Part shown: positions 1-7,933 of the stretch, piece by piece
Layout: the number at the start of each line of letters is the position of its first letter
Numbering within the stretch: the first letter of the stretch is position 1
Origin: an uncultured Eubacterium sp.
GTDB lineage: Bacteria > Bacillota > Clostridia > Peptostreptococcales > Anaerovoracaceae
Assembly: GCA_946555345.1 (NCBI GenBank)
Contig: CAMNSS010000019.1
Location: 1 to 59,986, forward strand
DNA: 59,986 nucleotides
Direction of reading: 5' to 3'
Program-made: the position numbers and the translations under genes
The notes under the pieces: generated by a model
What the model was told of the DNA's origin: nothing
The model's database searches: none
What the model saw: only the letters and a program-made list of their open reading frames with translations

Positions 1-100
1 AATATACAAATATTTTAATTAAAAAAAACCATACCCTCCCCCCAAAAAAAATTAAAAACCGGGGCGCTTTTTTTTTTTCCCCCCCCCCCGCTTCGCTACT
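1..100. other. Low-complexity contig edge, likely assembly artefact
   Basis: The first hundred bases are a chain of long A, T and C homopolymers separated by short AT-rich pieces. Base use is unlike anything else in the window and no reading frame or signal is recognisable. yqeY ends only about 20 bases further on. The simplest reading is poor consensus at the end of a contig rather than biology, though a genuine homopolymer-rich gap cannot be excluded. Confidence 0.6.
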
Positions 101-119
101 TTTCACTATATGTTGTATG

Positions 120-572
120 TTACCCCAGAAATTGCCCGACTGCCTCCTTTACGGCATTGCCGTCTGCAACTCCCTTAACCTTAGGCATGATCGCCCCCAT
201 GAGCTTACCCATGGATGCTTTCCCGCTGCCCTGTCCAACGCCTAAATCAGCCGCTGTCTCCTTGATGATCTCCATGATTTCACCGGCAGTAAGCTGTTTC
301 GGCATATATTCGGCCAGAACTTCAATTTCTGCGTTATAGGCTTCTATCAAGTCCGTCCTTCCGGCAGATTCAAAATCAGCGAGGGCATCTTTTCTCATTT
401 TTACCTGTTTTGCTAAAATGGACGCAATCCCTGCATCATCGATTTCTTCCCGGTTGTCTACCTCGTACTGCTTGATCGCAGCTCTTACAAAGCTGATCGT
501 CTCCTTGCGGACCTTCTGCTTGTTCTTCATCGCTTCTTTCAAGTCAGCGTTTAATCTTTCTTTTAAGGTCAA
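120..572 (-). CDS. yqeY: YqeY / GatB-YqeY domain protein
   Basis: This 150-residue protein matches the free-standing YqeY family over its whole length. It opens with a helical segment (MTLKERLNADLKEAMK) and carries the conserved EAYNAEIEVLAEYMPKQL stretch near residues 76-94. YqeY resembles the tRNA-binding tail of the GatB amidotransferase subunit; its exact role is unsettled but it is usually a partner gene of rpsU. The start is a TTG at 572 with GAGGTG six bases upstream. It lies 32 bases downstream of rpsU on the same strand, so the two probably share a transcript. Family assignment is secure, function is not. Confidence 0.93.
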   Translation of the reverse strand: MTLKERLNADLKEAMKNKQKVRKETISFVRAAIKQYEVDNREEIDDAGIASILAKQVKMRKDALADFESAGRTDLIEAYNAEIEVLAEYMPKQLTAGEIMEIIKETAADLGVGQGSGKASMGKLMGAIMPKVKGVADGNAVKEAVGQFLG

Positions 573-604
573 TTACAACACCTCTAATCTGTATTCTTCC
601 GCCT

Positions 605-784
605 TTAATATTTCTTCGCCTTTTTTCTTGCAGCTTCAGACTTCTTCTTTCTCTTTACGCTTGGTTTTTCGTAATGCTCTCTCTTCCTCAGCTCGGACAT
701 CACGCCGTCTCTTGCGCATGATCGCTTGAATCTTTTCAGTGCGCTTTCCAAGCTTTCGTTTTCCCTGACGATTACCTGTGCCAT
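605..784 (-). CDS. rpsU: 30S ribosomal protein S21
   Basis: A small basic protein of 59 residues beginning [19 protein letters not shown] and ending in a lysine/arginine-rich tail, as in bacterial S21. It is a late-assembling small-subunit protein near the mRNA 5' region on the ribosome. The ATG at 784 is preferred over an upstream in-frame GTG at 796 because AGGAGG sits about nine bases before the ATG and overlaps the GTG. It has its own promoter (854-882) and is followed by yqeY, the usual Firmicutes pairing. Confidence 0.95.
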   Translation of the reverse strand: MAQVIVRENESLESALKRFKRSCARDGVMSELRKREHYEKPSVKRKKKSEAARKKAKKY

Positions 785-853
785 TTCCCGTTTCACCTCC
801 TGACTTTATCGAAATCATAACAGCCATTGGAACGGCTTGCCTACAACGTTGCT

Positions 854-882
854 ATTATACTATTTTATGGCAAGTTATGCAA
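854..882 (-). promoter_or_regulatory. Sigma-A-type promoter for rpsU-yqeY
   Basis: Read on the minus strand there is TTGCAT, a 17-base spacer and a perfect TATAAT. It lies about 70 bases upstream of the rpsU start and points at it. Spacing and -10 match are strong; not tested. Confidence 0.65.
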
Positions 883-920
883 GGATTTTTTTTCACATGG
901 CTGTGTTTCCCGGCGTCTGG

Positions 921-1262
921 TCAGCCCGGCGGCCATGTCATTTTTCTCTTGCCCAGGAGATGGAAATGGATATGCTTCACGGTCTGAAAACCGTCCTCGC
1001 CGCAGTTGTTGACCAGCCTGTAACCGTTTTCCAGTCCCAGCCCGGCGGCAATATCCTTCACCTTTGCCATGAGATATCCCATCAGTTCCTGGTCTTCTGC
1101 AGCCACATCGTCCATCGAGGCAATATGCTTCTTGGGAATGATCAGCACATGCACCGGAGCCTGCGGGTCTAAATCATGGAAACACAGGATTTTATCGTCT
1201 TCGTACACCTTATTGGACGGAATCTCCCCTGCTGCTATTTTACAGAATATGCAATCGCTCAC
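921..1262 (-). CDS. hinT: HIT family purine nucleoside phosphoramidase (HinT-like)
   Basis: This 113-residue protein carries the defining histidine triad HIHFHLL at residues 97-103; the middle histidine (about H99) is the expected nucleophile. Two N-terminal cysteines (CIFC, residues 4-7) and the closing WPPG are typical of the bacterial HinT branch, which hydrolyses adenosine phosphoramidates and aminoacyl-adenylates in the cytoplasm. The start is GTG at 1262 behind a GGAAGTGAG-type ribosome site. It sits between mtaB and rpsU, the usual clostridial neighbourhood, with its own promoter at 1296-1324. Confidence 0.93.
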   Translation of the reverse strand: MSDCIFCKIAAGEIPSNKVYEDDKILCFHDLDPQAPVHVLIIPKKHIASMDDVAAEDQELMGYLMAKVKDIAAGLGLENGYRLVNNCGEDGFQTVKHIHFHLLGKRKMTWPPG

Positions 1263-1295
1263 GTTCTCACTTCCTTTCCGCTGGATTCTGCATTC

Positions 1296-1324
1296 ATTAT
1301 AGCGTTTTATTTGTAAAAAAGCAA
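1296..1324 (-). promoter_or_regulatory. Promoter for hinT
   Basis: The minus strand reads TTGCTT, 17 bases, then perfect TATAAT, placed about 35 bases before the hinT GTG start. This gives a short leader and separates hinT transcription from mtaB. Confidence 0.6.
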
Positions 1325-1518
1325 TTCTTTTGCAAAACCTGCCGCTTTGCGCGCAGCTGGCAAACAGCCATCAGCTCCCTCCTGCAAAAACGCCAGGCAT
1401 CCAGCTGACAGCCGCCGGCCATTCTGCGCATGGCTAGCGGACAAAGACGGGTCCAGCCCCGCAATTAGCAGAAACCGGACACCTGCATATGGCGGACAGA
1501 AGGCGGTTGCAGCATCAT

Positions 1519-2937
1519 TCAGCGGATGTCCCCCGCAAAAACGGCGGACATGCCGTCCTCATAAGGCTCTGCCAGCCTAACCTTTACAAACTGATTCATC
1601 AAGCCGCCCGCATCCGCTGGCCTGCATTGTACATACACCTTCGTATAGTTATCGCTATATCCCGTAACCAGGTTTTTCCCCGGATATGCCTCCTCCAAAA
1701 GCACCGTTTCGATCCTGCCGCAATTCCTTTGGAAAAAAGCCTCCGCCGCTTTTGCGCCAATTTTATGAAGCGTCTCGCTACGCCGGTTTTTCACCTCCGG
1801 GGCAACCTGCCCGCCCATCTGTGCCGCCTTCGTGAACGGGCGCTTGGAATATTTGAAGATATGGGTCTTGCAAAAACCGCACGCTTCCACCAAAGTGCAG
1901 CTTTCTTCAAAGTCCTTTTCCTTCTCCCCTGGAAACCCTATGATGATATCAGTGGAAATTCCATAATGCGGGTCAAAGTCCTTTAAAACCCGTACGATCT
2001 CCAGATACTGCGCCCGGCCATACGGCCGGTTCATCGCCCGCAGGATTTTATCGCTGCCGCTCTGTGCGGAAAGGTGCATATGATGGCACAGCTTATCGTA
2101 TTTTAACAGCCGTTTCACATAATCGGCGTTGACGACAGCCGGCTCCAGGGAGCTAAGGCGTATCCTGAAATCACCGGAAAGCCGGTCCAGCGCTGCAATC
2201 GCTTTTTCCACGCCGTAAGGTTCATTCCCTGAACCACAAAACGCACCCACCGGACCGCTCCCGCCGCCGTTTGCAAATCCGCCGCCCTCTGCGAAGCCAA
2301 CTCCGCCAAGGTCATTTACGCTTTCCATATCGTAAAGCGCTGTATTGATTCCCGTAAGAACCAGCTCCTTGTACCCAGCGCCGATTAAATGCTCCGCTTC
2401 CGATATGATGGATGCCAGGCTTCTGCTCCTTACCCGCCCGCGCGCATAGGGAATCACGCAATAGGCGCAGAACCTGTTGCATCCCTCCTGTATTTTGATA
2501 TATGCCCTCGTCCTGTTTTCGATGCTGGAAACCGCGCCCGTTTCCTCATATGCATCGAGTTCGTCATAGCCCCGGACGTGCACCTGCTTGATCCCTTCCG
2601 CAAGATACTCGTTCACATACGCCGCCAGGCGGCTTTTCTCGTTCGTCCCCGCTACGATATCGACGCCTTCTACAGCGGAAACTTCCTCTGGCTTGATCTG
2701 GGCATAGCAGCCTGTCACTGCCACGACGCTGTCCGGGTTTATTTTTTTCATCCTGCGGATGTATTGTCTCGATTTTTTGTCCGCTATGGCTGTAACCGTG
2801 CAGGTATTGATCACGTAAACATCGGCAAATTCCCTTTCATCCACTACCGCAAAGCCTTGCGCCCTGAAATCCCTTGCGATTGCCTCCGTTTCATATTGGT
2901 TCACCTTGCAGCCAAGCGTGTGAAACGCTACCTTCAT
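1519..2937 (-). CDS. mtaB: MtaB, tRNA t6A37 methylthiotransferase
   Basis: A 472-residue radical SAM methylthiotransferase that adds a methylthio group to t6A37 of ANN-decoding tRNAs. The N-terminal cluster cysteines are C10 (TLGCK), C46 (NTCTV) and C77 (TGCYAQ). The radical SAM CxxxCxxC is C153/C157/C160 (EGCNRFCAYC), followed by the catalytic domain and a C-terminal TRAM-like region. The start ATG at 2937 has GGAGG seven bases upstream. Residues about 205-241 are a glycine-rich stretch (for example FAEGGGFANGGG) with no counterpart in ordinary MtaB, placed just after the radical SAM core loop; it looks like a low-complexity insertion. Function is assigned with high confidence. Confidence 0.95.
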   Translation of the reverse strand: MKVAFHTLGCKVNQYETEAIARDFRAQGFAVVDEREFADVYVINTCTVTAIADKKSRQYIRRMKKINPDSVVAVTGCYAQIKPEEVSAVEGVDIVAGTNEKSRLAAYVNEYLAEGIKQVHVRGYDELDAYEETGAVSSIENRTRAYIKIQEGCNRFCAYCVIPYARGRVRSRSLASIISEAEHLIGAGYKELVLTGINTALYDMESVNDLGGVGFAEGGGFANGGGSGPVGAFCGSGNEPYGVEKAIAALDRLSGDFRIRLSSLEPAVVNADYVKRLLKYDKLCHHMHLSAQSGSDKILRAMNRPYGRAQYLEIVRVLKDFDPHYGISTDIIIGFPGEKEKDFEESCTLVEACGFCKTHIFKYSKRPFTKAAQMGGQVAPEVKNRRSETLHKIGAKAAEAFFQRNCGRIETVLLEEAYPGKNLVTGYSDNYTKVYVQCRPADAGGLMNQFVKVRLAEPYEDGMSAVFAGDIR

Positions 2938-3086
2938 TGCTGTCCTCCATCTATTATCATGATATTCATGCTCGATGCATTTCTTATTATCATAACAAAT
3001 GATCCTTCGTTTGGGAACAGATGATTCACCGGATCATCCTGCTTTGCGCTCATGCCCGTCCGGGTTTGCCCCCCCTTCTTAACTTT

Positions 3087-3130
3087 GCCAAACTGAAAAG
3101 GATGCCAAAAGGCATCCTTTTCAGTTTGGC
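3087..3130 (-). terminator. 20-bp perfect hairpin fused to the tRNA-Ser 3' end
   Basis: A perfect inverted repeat (3087-3106 with 3111-3130) closes over a 4-base loop. On the minus strand the first arm begins with the discriminator G and CCA of tRNA-Ser, so the hairpin starts inside the tRNA's encoded 3' end. There is no clean T-run after it; it may act as a terminator or as a 3' processing structure. Confidence 0.6.
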
Positions 3131-3215
3131 GGAAGCGGTGGGATTCGAACCCACGTGCCCTTGCGGACAACCGCATTTCGAGTGCGGCTCGTTATGACCA
3201 CTTCGATACGCTTCC
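3127..3215 (-). tRNA. tRNA-Ser (anticodon CGA)
   Basis: An 89-base class II tRNA. The acceptor GGAAGCG pairs with CGCTTCC at the other end, the T arm reads GGTTCGAATCC, there is a long variable arm, and the anticodon loop is CTCGAAA, giving CGA (complement at 3178-3180). Discriminator G and CCA are encoded. A promoter lies at 3255-3283. It reads UCG codons. Confidence 0.95.
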
Positions 3216-3254
3216 ATATGCTTTTCGCGAAAGCTAATTTCCCCAACGGGTCTT

Positions 3255-3283
3255 AGTATACCTTAATTTGTAGTTGTATGCAA
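3255..3283 (-). promoter_or_regulatory. Promoter for tRNA-Ser
   Basis: The minus strand has TTGCAT, a 17-base spacer and TATACT, about 40 bases upstream of the tRNA 5' end. Both boxes are close to the sigma-A consensus. Confidence 0.6.
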
Positions 3284-3368
3284 TAGGATAAAGTGATATA
3301 TTTTTATTGGGAACGTTCCTGCATCCCATCACGCAAGACAACGACGTTTCAGAAAACGAGGTTACCAA

Positions 3369-4214
3369 ATGCATAAAAACATAGATGTCATCGTCGCAAA
3401 CGCTTCAGGAAACATTACCATCATGGTCCTCACGCCAACAGACCGTAAGGATTATAAAAAAATCGCGCGGCAGCTTTTGCAGCGCAAAGAACTGGACGGT
3501 GAACAGGTGGCTTTTTTACTTCCGGAAAAAGGTACGGCCCACACCGGTCCTGCCGCAGAAACTGCGCCTTCCCCCTTCCCGCAAATGGAAATGTGCGGGC
3601 TTGAATTTTGCGGCAACGCATCCAGGGCATTTGCGCTTTACATAGCAAATACAAGAAAACCGAAACAAGACAGGATCACCATAAAAACCAGCGGCTGCGA
3701 CAAACCGCTGACAGCCCACATAGCCCCCAACGGAACAGTCGCAATGGAAATGCCCGTGCCTTCCAGTATCCAGCTTATGCCAGCGAAAAAGCTTTCCCTT
3801 CAAAAAGACGGCCTTCTCGTAAAGATGGATGGCATTGCCCACCTGATCTTGCAAGATATTGCACCTGCGATGGAACTTTTTGAAACGATCAAGGAATATG
3901 TCTATGAAACCATTGCCCCTGATTTGCCCGCATTCGGGATCATGTTCTGCGACACCGTCAATCGGTATATGACGCCGGTCGTCTATGTAAAGGACGTAGA
4001 CAGCACATATTTCGAGGGAAGCTGCGCATCTGGCACGGTGGCGGCATCTTTTGCGCTGGCAGAAAGCAAGCCAAATGGAATCCACGCCTTCACCATGCAA
4101 CAGCCGGAGGGCGTTCTTTATACGACGGTGACAAAAAAAGAAGGCCTTGTGAAGCGAATCTCGCTCAAAGGCCGGATCACTTGTTCCGATGTAATTCATG
4201 TGAAGCTTCCGTAA
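3369..4214 (+). CDS. DapF-superfamily amino acid racemase/epimerase
   Basis: A 281-residue protein of the diaminopimelate epimerase fold. It has the two-cysteine layout of PLP-independent racemases: C81 in a CGNASR motif and C219 in GSCASGT, which correspond to the two half-site catalytic cysteines of DapF. The rest is divergent from housekeeping DapF, and an extra cysteine (C76) sits just before the first motif. It could be a DapF-like or CntK/histidine-racemase-like enzyme acting on another amino acid. It stands alone on the plus strand, with no lysine-pathway or metallophore genes nearby. GAGG is placed about nine bases before the ATG. Fold and mechanism are well supported; the substrate is unknown. 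Confidence 0.75.
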   Translation: MHKNIDVIVANASGNITIMVLTPTDRKDYKKIARQLLQRKELDGEQVAFLLPEKGTAHTGPAAETAPSPFPQMEMCGLEFCGNASRAFALYIANTRKPKQDRITIKTSGCDKPLTAHIAPNGTVAMEMPVPSSIQLMPAKKLSLQKDGLLVKMDGIAHLILQDIAPAMELFETIKEYVYETIAPDLPAFGIMFCDTVNRYMTPVVYVKDVDSTYFEGSCASGTVAASFALAESKPNGIHAFTMQQPEGVLYTTVTKKEGLVKRISLKGRITCSDVIHVKLP

Positions 4215-4397
4215 ACAGGCCGGCTGGCGGCGCATCGTTTTGAATCGTCCGCCAAGGCATCGTTCTGCGGCAAATGCCCAGTCACGCCAGGAAGCAGTTA
4301 CAGCCTGCTTCGCTCCAGCAGACGCCCAAAGACATCAGCCTGCTGCCTCTGGCTGGCACGCCGCCGCAAGCCCCCGCCTGCCCCCCTTGAGACCGCC

Positions 4398-5354
4398 TCA
4401 GCCTATATTGGCAGGCACGATGAACCGAAACGCATCCCGCACCATGGAAAACGCTATCTTTTGCTGCGTTGTGACTTCCCCATCAATACAAATTTTCATG
4501 CATTCCTCGTTCGCCGTAACCGTGAGGCTTCGTTCTTTGCTGTATTCGATGATTTTCCCTTCCCGAATCTTCTTCTTGTTAAGATGCGTTCCCTTCGCAT
4601 AGCTTGGGAACATGGAGATAAAAAACAGCCTGCTGACATTGCTGATCACGCTCACATCCATGAACCCGTCATCCAAGCGGCAATAAGGCACGCCTTTCAC
4701 GCCGCCGCCGCAAAAGCAGCCGTTTGCGACCGCCGACAAGAGAACCTTTCCATCTGCAATGCGCCCATCCTCGTATTCGATCCGCAAATCCGCGCCCTTC
4801 TTCCCGATTAAAACAATCGCCACTGCCACCAGGTACGCCAACGAGCCTTTCAGCAAAGGCCAGCGTTTTACCCTGCCTGCCAAATCCGCCACATTGCAGT
4901 CAAAACCGATATTGGCCATATTTACGCAGTATCCTTCCGTATGCTTGTCCTCGTATACGGCCTCGTATTTGATCAAATCGCTGTGTTTTGACTTTCCCAG
5001 GAACTGCCCTTTCAAATCCAGAAAATCCGAAACAGCGCCATAATTGCGGATATAATCATTGCCTGTCCCCATCGGAACCGCACCGATCTCCACATTGGAA
5101 AACCCGGCCGTAAAATTGACCAGCTCGTTCAACGTCCCATCGCCCCCGCAGCCGTAAAAGCGCAGGGTTTCACCCCGCCCGGCGTTTTTCACGCAAAGCG
5201 CTTTCGCATACCTTCCGCCATCCTGCGGCGCTTTTGTCAAATAAAGCTTGTAGTCCACCTGCAAAGCTTCCGCCGCCGCTCTCACCTTTTTCATGAATGC
5301 GTCCTGCGCATTTTTCCGCCCCGATGACGGATTCATGATAAATACGTATTTCAT
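4398..5354 (-). CDS. Diacylglycerol kinase-family lipid kinase (YegS/BmrU-like)
   Basis: A 318-residue soluble lipid kinase of the DAGK catalytic family. It begins KYVFIMNPSSGRKN, has the GGDGT nucleotide motif at residues 70-74 and the PMGTGND motif shortly after, and contains a C-terminal beta-domain. Such enzymes phosphorylate diacylglycerol or related lipids at the membrane face. The ATG at 5354 is preferred to one 18 bases upstream because GAAGGAG sits six bases before it. It is convergent with the racemase gene. The 180-base gap between the two gene ends holds only degenerate short repeats. Confidence 0.9.
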   Translation of the reverse strand: MKYVFIMNPSSGRKNAQDAFMKKVRAAAEALQVDYKLYLTKAPQDGGRYAKALCVKNAGRGETLRFYGCGGDGTLNELVNFTAGFSNVEIGAVPMGTGNDYIRNYGAVSDFLDLKGQFLGKSKHSDLIKYEAVYEDKHTEGYCVNMANIGFDCNVADLAGRVKRWPLLKGSLAYLVAVAIVLIGKKGADLRIEYEDGRIADGKVLLSAVANGCFCGGGVKGVPYCRLDDGFMDVSVISNVSRLFFISMFPSYAKGTHLNKKKIREGKIIEYSKERSLTVTANEECMKICIDGEVTTQQKIAFSMVRDAFRFIVPANIG

Positions 5355-5455
5355 CGTTTCTCCTTCGCGCATTAACCCCTTTTAAAAATACCACATTTAG
5401 GGTATAATATGCTACAGTTAATTAATGAATTTGACATACAGCAAGGAGGAAAACG

Positions 5456-6565
5456 ATGGACTCAAGAATCAAGAAACTGGCCGGCCTGCTGACGGACTAT
5501 TCTTGCGACGTGCAGAAAGGCGACAAGGTTCTGATCAGTTATGAAGGAGAGTGTTGCAAAAGCTTAGTACGGCAGCTTATTAAAAATGTTTATGCAAAGG
5601 GCGGCATGCCTTACGCAGAAATCAGGGATTCCGCTATTAATCGGGAAATCATGATGGAATGCTGCCAGGAGCAGATCGAATTTATGAACGATTACCAACT
5701 GGCGCAGATGAAAGGAATGCAGGCCTATATCGCCATCAGGGCCGGCGGCAATACGGCGGAGCTTTCCGATGTCCCGTCCGAAAAGCTCAATCTATACAGT
5801 AAGCTGACAAGGCCAACGCTGGACTACCGGGTAAACAAGACGAAATGGGTCGTTTTAAGATACCCGAACAACTCCATGGCGCAGCTTGCCAACAGCAGCC
5901 TGGAAGCTTTTGAAGATTTCTACTTCGATGTCTGCACCTTGGATTACCAGAAGATGAGCAAGGCGATGGACAGCCTGGTGGAACTGATGAACAAGACCGA
6001 CAAAGTCCACATCAAAGGACCTGGCACGGATTTGAAATTTTCCATCAAGGGCATCCCTGCCATCAAATGCGACGGCGAGCGGAATATTCCTGACGGGGAA
6101 GTCTACACCGCGCCCGTGCGGGAATCCATGAACGGCACAATCGCATACAATACGCCTTCCGAGGAACAGGGCTTCACCTACGAAAATATCGTCTTTAAGG
6201 TGAAAAACGGCAAAATCGTCAAAGCGACGGCAAACAACGACGAACGGATCAACCAGCTTCTGGATACCGATGAAAACGCCAGGTATTTCGGCGAGTTTGC
6301 CATTGGCGTGAACCCATATATCCTCCACCCGATGAAAGATACGCTCTTTGACGAAAAAATCGCAGGCAGCTTCCACCTGACGCCGGGCGCTGCTTATGAG
6401 GATGCGTTCAATGGCAACAAATCAGCCATCCACTGGGATCTGGTCATGATCCAACGACCGGAATACGGCGGCGGGGAAATCTACTTCGACGACGTACTGA
6501 TCCGAAAGGACGGAATATTCGTCATCCCAGAGCTTGAATGCCTCAACCCTGATAATTTGAAATAA
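5456..6565 (+). CDS. M29-family aminopeptidase
   Basis: A 369-residue thermophilic-type (M29) metallo-aminopeptidase, the usual length for the family. Recognisable elements are the N-terminal domain (DSRIKKLAGLLTDYS), the catalytic half with RESMNGTIAYNTPS, the histidine in ILHPMKDT, the HWDLVMI segment and the C-terminal GGEIYFDD. Together these supply the Glu, His and Asp ligands of the two-metal site. It removes N-terminal residues from peptides in the cytoplasm. AAGGAGG precedes the ATG by about six bases. A TATAAT at 5403-5408 lies upstream. It is monocistronic, closed by a strong terminator. Confidence 0.93.
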   Translation: MDSRIKKLAGLLTDYSCDVQKGDKVLISYEGECCKSLVRQLIKNVYAKGGMPYAEIRDSAINREIMMECCQEQIEFMNDYQLAQMKGMQAYIAIRAGGNTAELSDVPSEKLNLYSKLTRPTLDYRVNKTKWVVLRYPNNSMAQLANSSLEAFEDFYFDVCTLDYQKMSKAMDSLVELMNKTDKVHIKGPGTDLKFSIKGIPAIKCDGERNIPDGEVYTAPVRESMNGTIAYNTPSEEQGFTYENIVFKVKNGKIVKATANNDERINQLLDTDENARYFGEFAIGVNPYILHPMKDTLFDEKIAGSFHLTPGAAYEDAFNGNKSAIHWDLVMIQRPEYGGGEIYFDDVLIRKDGIFVIPELECLNPDNLK

Positions 6566-6593
6566 GAACCGGGCTGTAAAAGCAGCCTCATGC

Positions 6594-6630
6594 AAAACCC
6601 CCTGCCGTATAAAATACGGCAGGGGGTTTT
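6594..6630 (+). terminator. Rho-independent terminator after the aminopeptidase
   Basis: A 17-bp perfect stem (6594-6610 with 6614-6630) with a three-base loop. Its arms run A4-C5 and G5-T4, so it works in either direction. It ends 65 bases after the stop codon. Confidence 0.9.
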
Positions 6631-6943
6631 CCTGCAAACGATATCGGCCTCAAAGCAAAATCAACTCTTAGCGATTTGACAACAGATTCAGCAAAGCTTT
6701 CCTTATACAATCACAAAACACGACAATTCAATAGCATCCCGTTAACTGCCATGGTTGAAAATCATCACAAGCCAGAAAATCCGCGCTCATATAAAAATTT
6801 TTATATGCATCCTGTATTGAGCAGACAAATTGATTTCACCTTTTTTCTAGCCATTTCCATCCACAACCATTTTGCCTGGATATGGCCAGCCATAATTATT
6901 TAGTAATAAATGGAATAACTGTTAAAATTTATTAATTTTAGGA

Positions 6944-6972
6944 TTGACCGATGACCTATGTTATGGTATAAT
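6944..6972 (+). promoter_or_regulatory. Promoter for the coiled-coil gene; surrounding gap 6631-7112
   Basis: TTGACC, a 17-base spacer and a perfect TATAAT. The gene starts at 7113, leaving a leader of about 135 bases that contains an inverted repeat AATGAACGC (6970-6978) / GCGTTCATT (7008-7016). The rest of the 480-base gap is AT-rich and shows no credible gene. Confidence 0.65.
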
Positions 6973-7112
6973 GAACGCAATAACCGATACGGCGCCAGCG
7001 CAGAGAAGCGTTCATTGAATCATGAATGCCGATTGAGATGGCAAAAAAATTCATGGCATAATATAATAAATAGAATTTACGGAATGAACTATGAGAGAAA
7101 GGAGGCTTGGAT

Positions 7113-7793
7113 ATGGATGCAATCTTAAAAGAAATATTAAATGAAGTAAAAGAAAACAGCTACAGGCTCGGCCGTGTCGAAGCAAGTGTTGTTGAAGTGC
7201 AAAACGATGTTACTGAACTGAAAGAGGGATTTTCAGTAATCAAGGACGATGTTTCTAGTTTAAAATCGGGGTTCTCATTTCTCAAGGACGAGGTCGCCGG
7301 GCTGAAAACCGATGTTTCGTCGCTCAAGGGCGACGTTTCTAGCTTGAAATCGGAGTTCTCGATCCTCAAGGATGACATTTCTGATCTAAAAGAGGACGTT
7401 TCAATCCTCAAAACCGACATTGCGGTTCTCAAGGACGACGTTTCTGGCTTAAAAACGGAGTTCTCAGTTCTCAAGGACGAGGTTACAGTTCTCAAGGACG
7501 AGGTTACAATTCTCAAAGATGATGTCACCGGACTGAAAACCGATATTGCGACCCTCAAAAACGACATCGCCGGGCTGAAAAACGACAACACCGCCCTGCA
7601 AATCGACGTAAAAGCCAACAGGCAAATGCTGACAGGCATGGAAAGAAGACTGACAGAACGAATCGATAACATCTATAGCAAAAATAGCTCCAATGAAAAA
7701 GAGCTGCGCAAAATCAAAGCCCAGCTAAAAAGAAGGGACAAAATCGATCAAAAATGGGCGAGTGATACGATCAAGCGGATTGATGCAAGCTAA
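7113..7793 (+). CDS. Heptad-repeat coiled-coil protein
   Basis: I do not recognise a named family. The 226-residue product is almost entirely a regular coiled coil. From about residue 34 to 166 there are some 19 consecutive heptads of the form x-L-K-[DST]-[DE]-[VIF]-x, for example SSLKSEF, SILKDDI and SGLKTEF, with L and V/I/F in the a/d core positions. The DNA shows the matching 21-bp periodicity. The N-terminus (DAILKEILNEVKEN) and the basic C-terminus (LRKIKAQLKRRDK) are non-repetitive helices. No signal peptide or membrane segment is visible, so it is probably cytoplasmic or a structural rod. The ATG at 7113 follows AAAGGAGG by seven bases. Confidence 0.8.
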   Translation: MDAILKEILNEVKENSYRLGRVEASVVEVQNDVTELKEGFSVIKDDVSSLKSGFSFLKDEVAGLKTDVSSLKGDVSSLKSEFSILKDDISDLKEDVSILKTDIAVLKDDVSGLKTEFSVLKDEVTVLKDEVTILKDDVTGLKTDIATLKNDIAGLKNDNTALQIDVKANRQMLTGMERRLTERIDNIYSKNSSNEKELRKIKAQLKRRDKIDQKWASDTIKRIDAS

Positions 7794-7903
7794 AACCACC
7801 AAATTACGGCACGCCTACGGCAAATGCGCCGCACATTCAGCACGCATCTGAAGATGTTCATATCACAACCACATACCGCTATCCCGTTCATAAAACACAA
7901 CTG

Positions 7904-7933
7904 CCTCTCATATTCATAAATGGGAGGTTTTTT
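7904..7933 (+). promoter_or_regulatory. Hairpin that buries the M23 ribosome binding site
   Basis: CCTCTCAT (7904-7911) pairs with ATGGGAGG (7920-7927), eight pairs with one G-U, and is followed by six T and then the ATG at 7934. The right arm is the Shine-Dalgarno GGGAGG of the M23 gene. It could be a terminator of the coiled-coil gene, a translational switch, or both. Confidence 0.5.

Noticed and set aside
6676-6903. 75-codon plus-strand frame in the gap after the aminopeptidase
   Set aside because: No ribosome site, upstream of the mapped promoter, no recognisable family, AT-rich spacer composition.
7160-7672. Minus-strand repeat frame, and the idea of a CRISPR or microsatellite array
   Set aside because: The 21-bp periodicity encodes perfect heptads on the plus strand behind a good ribosome site and promoter; units are contiguous with no spacers.
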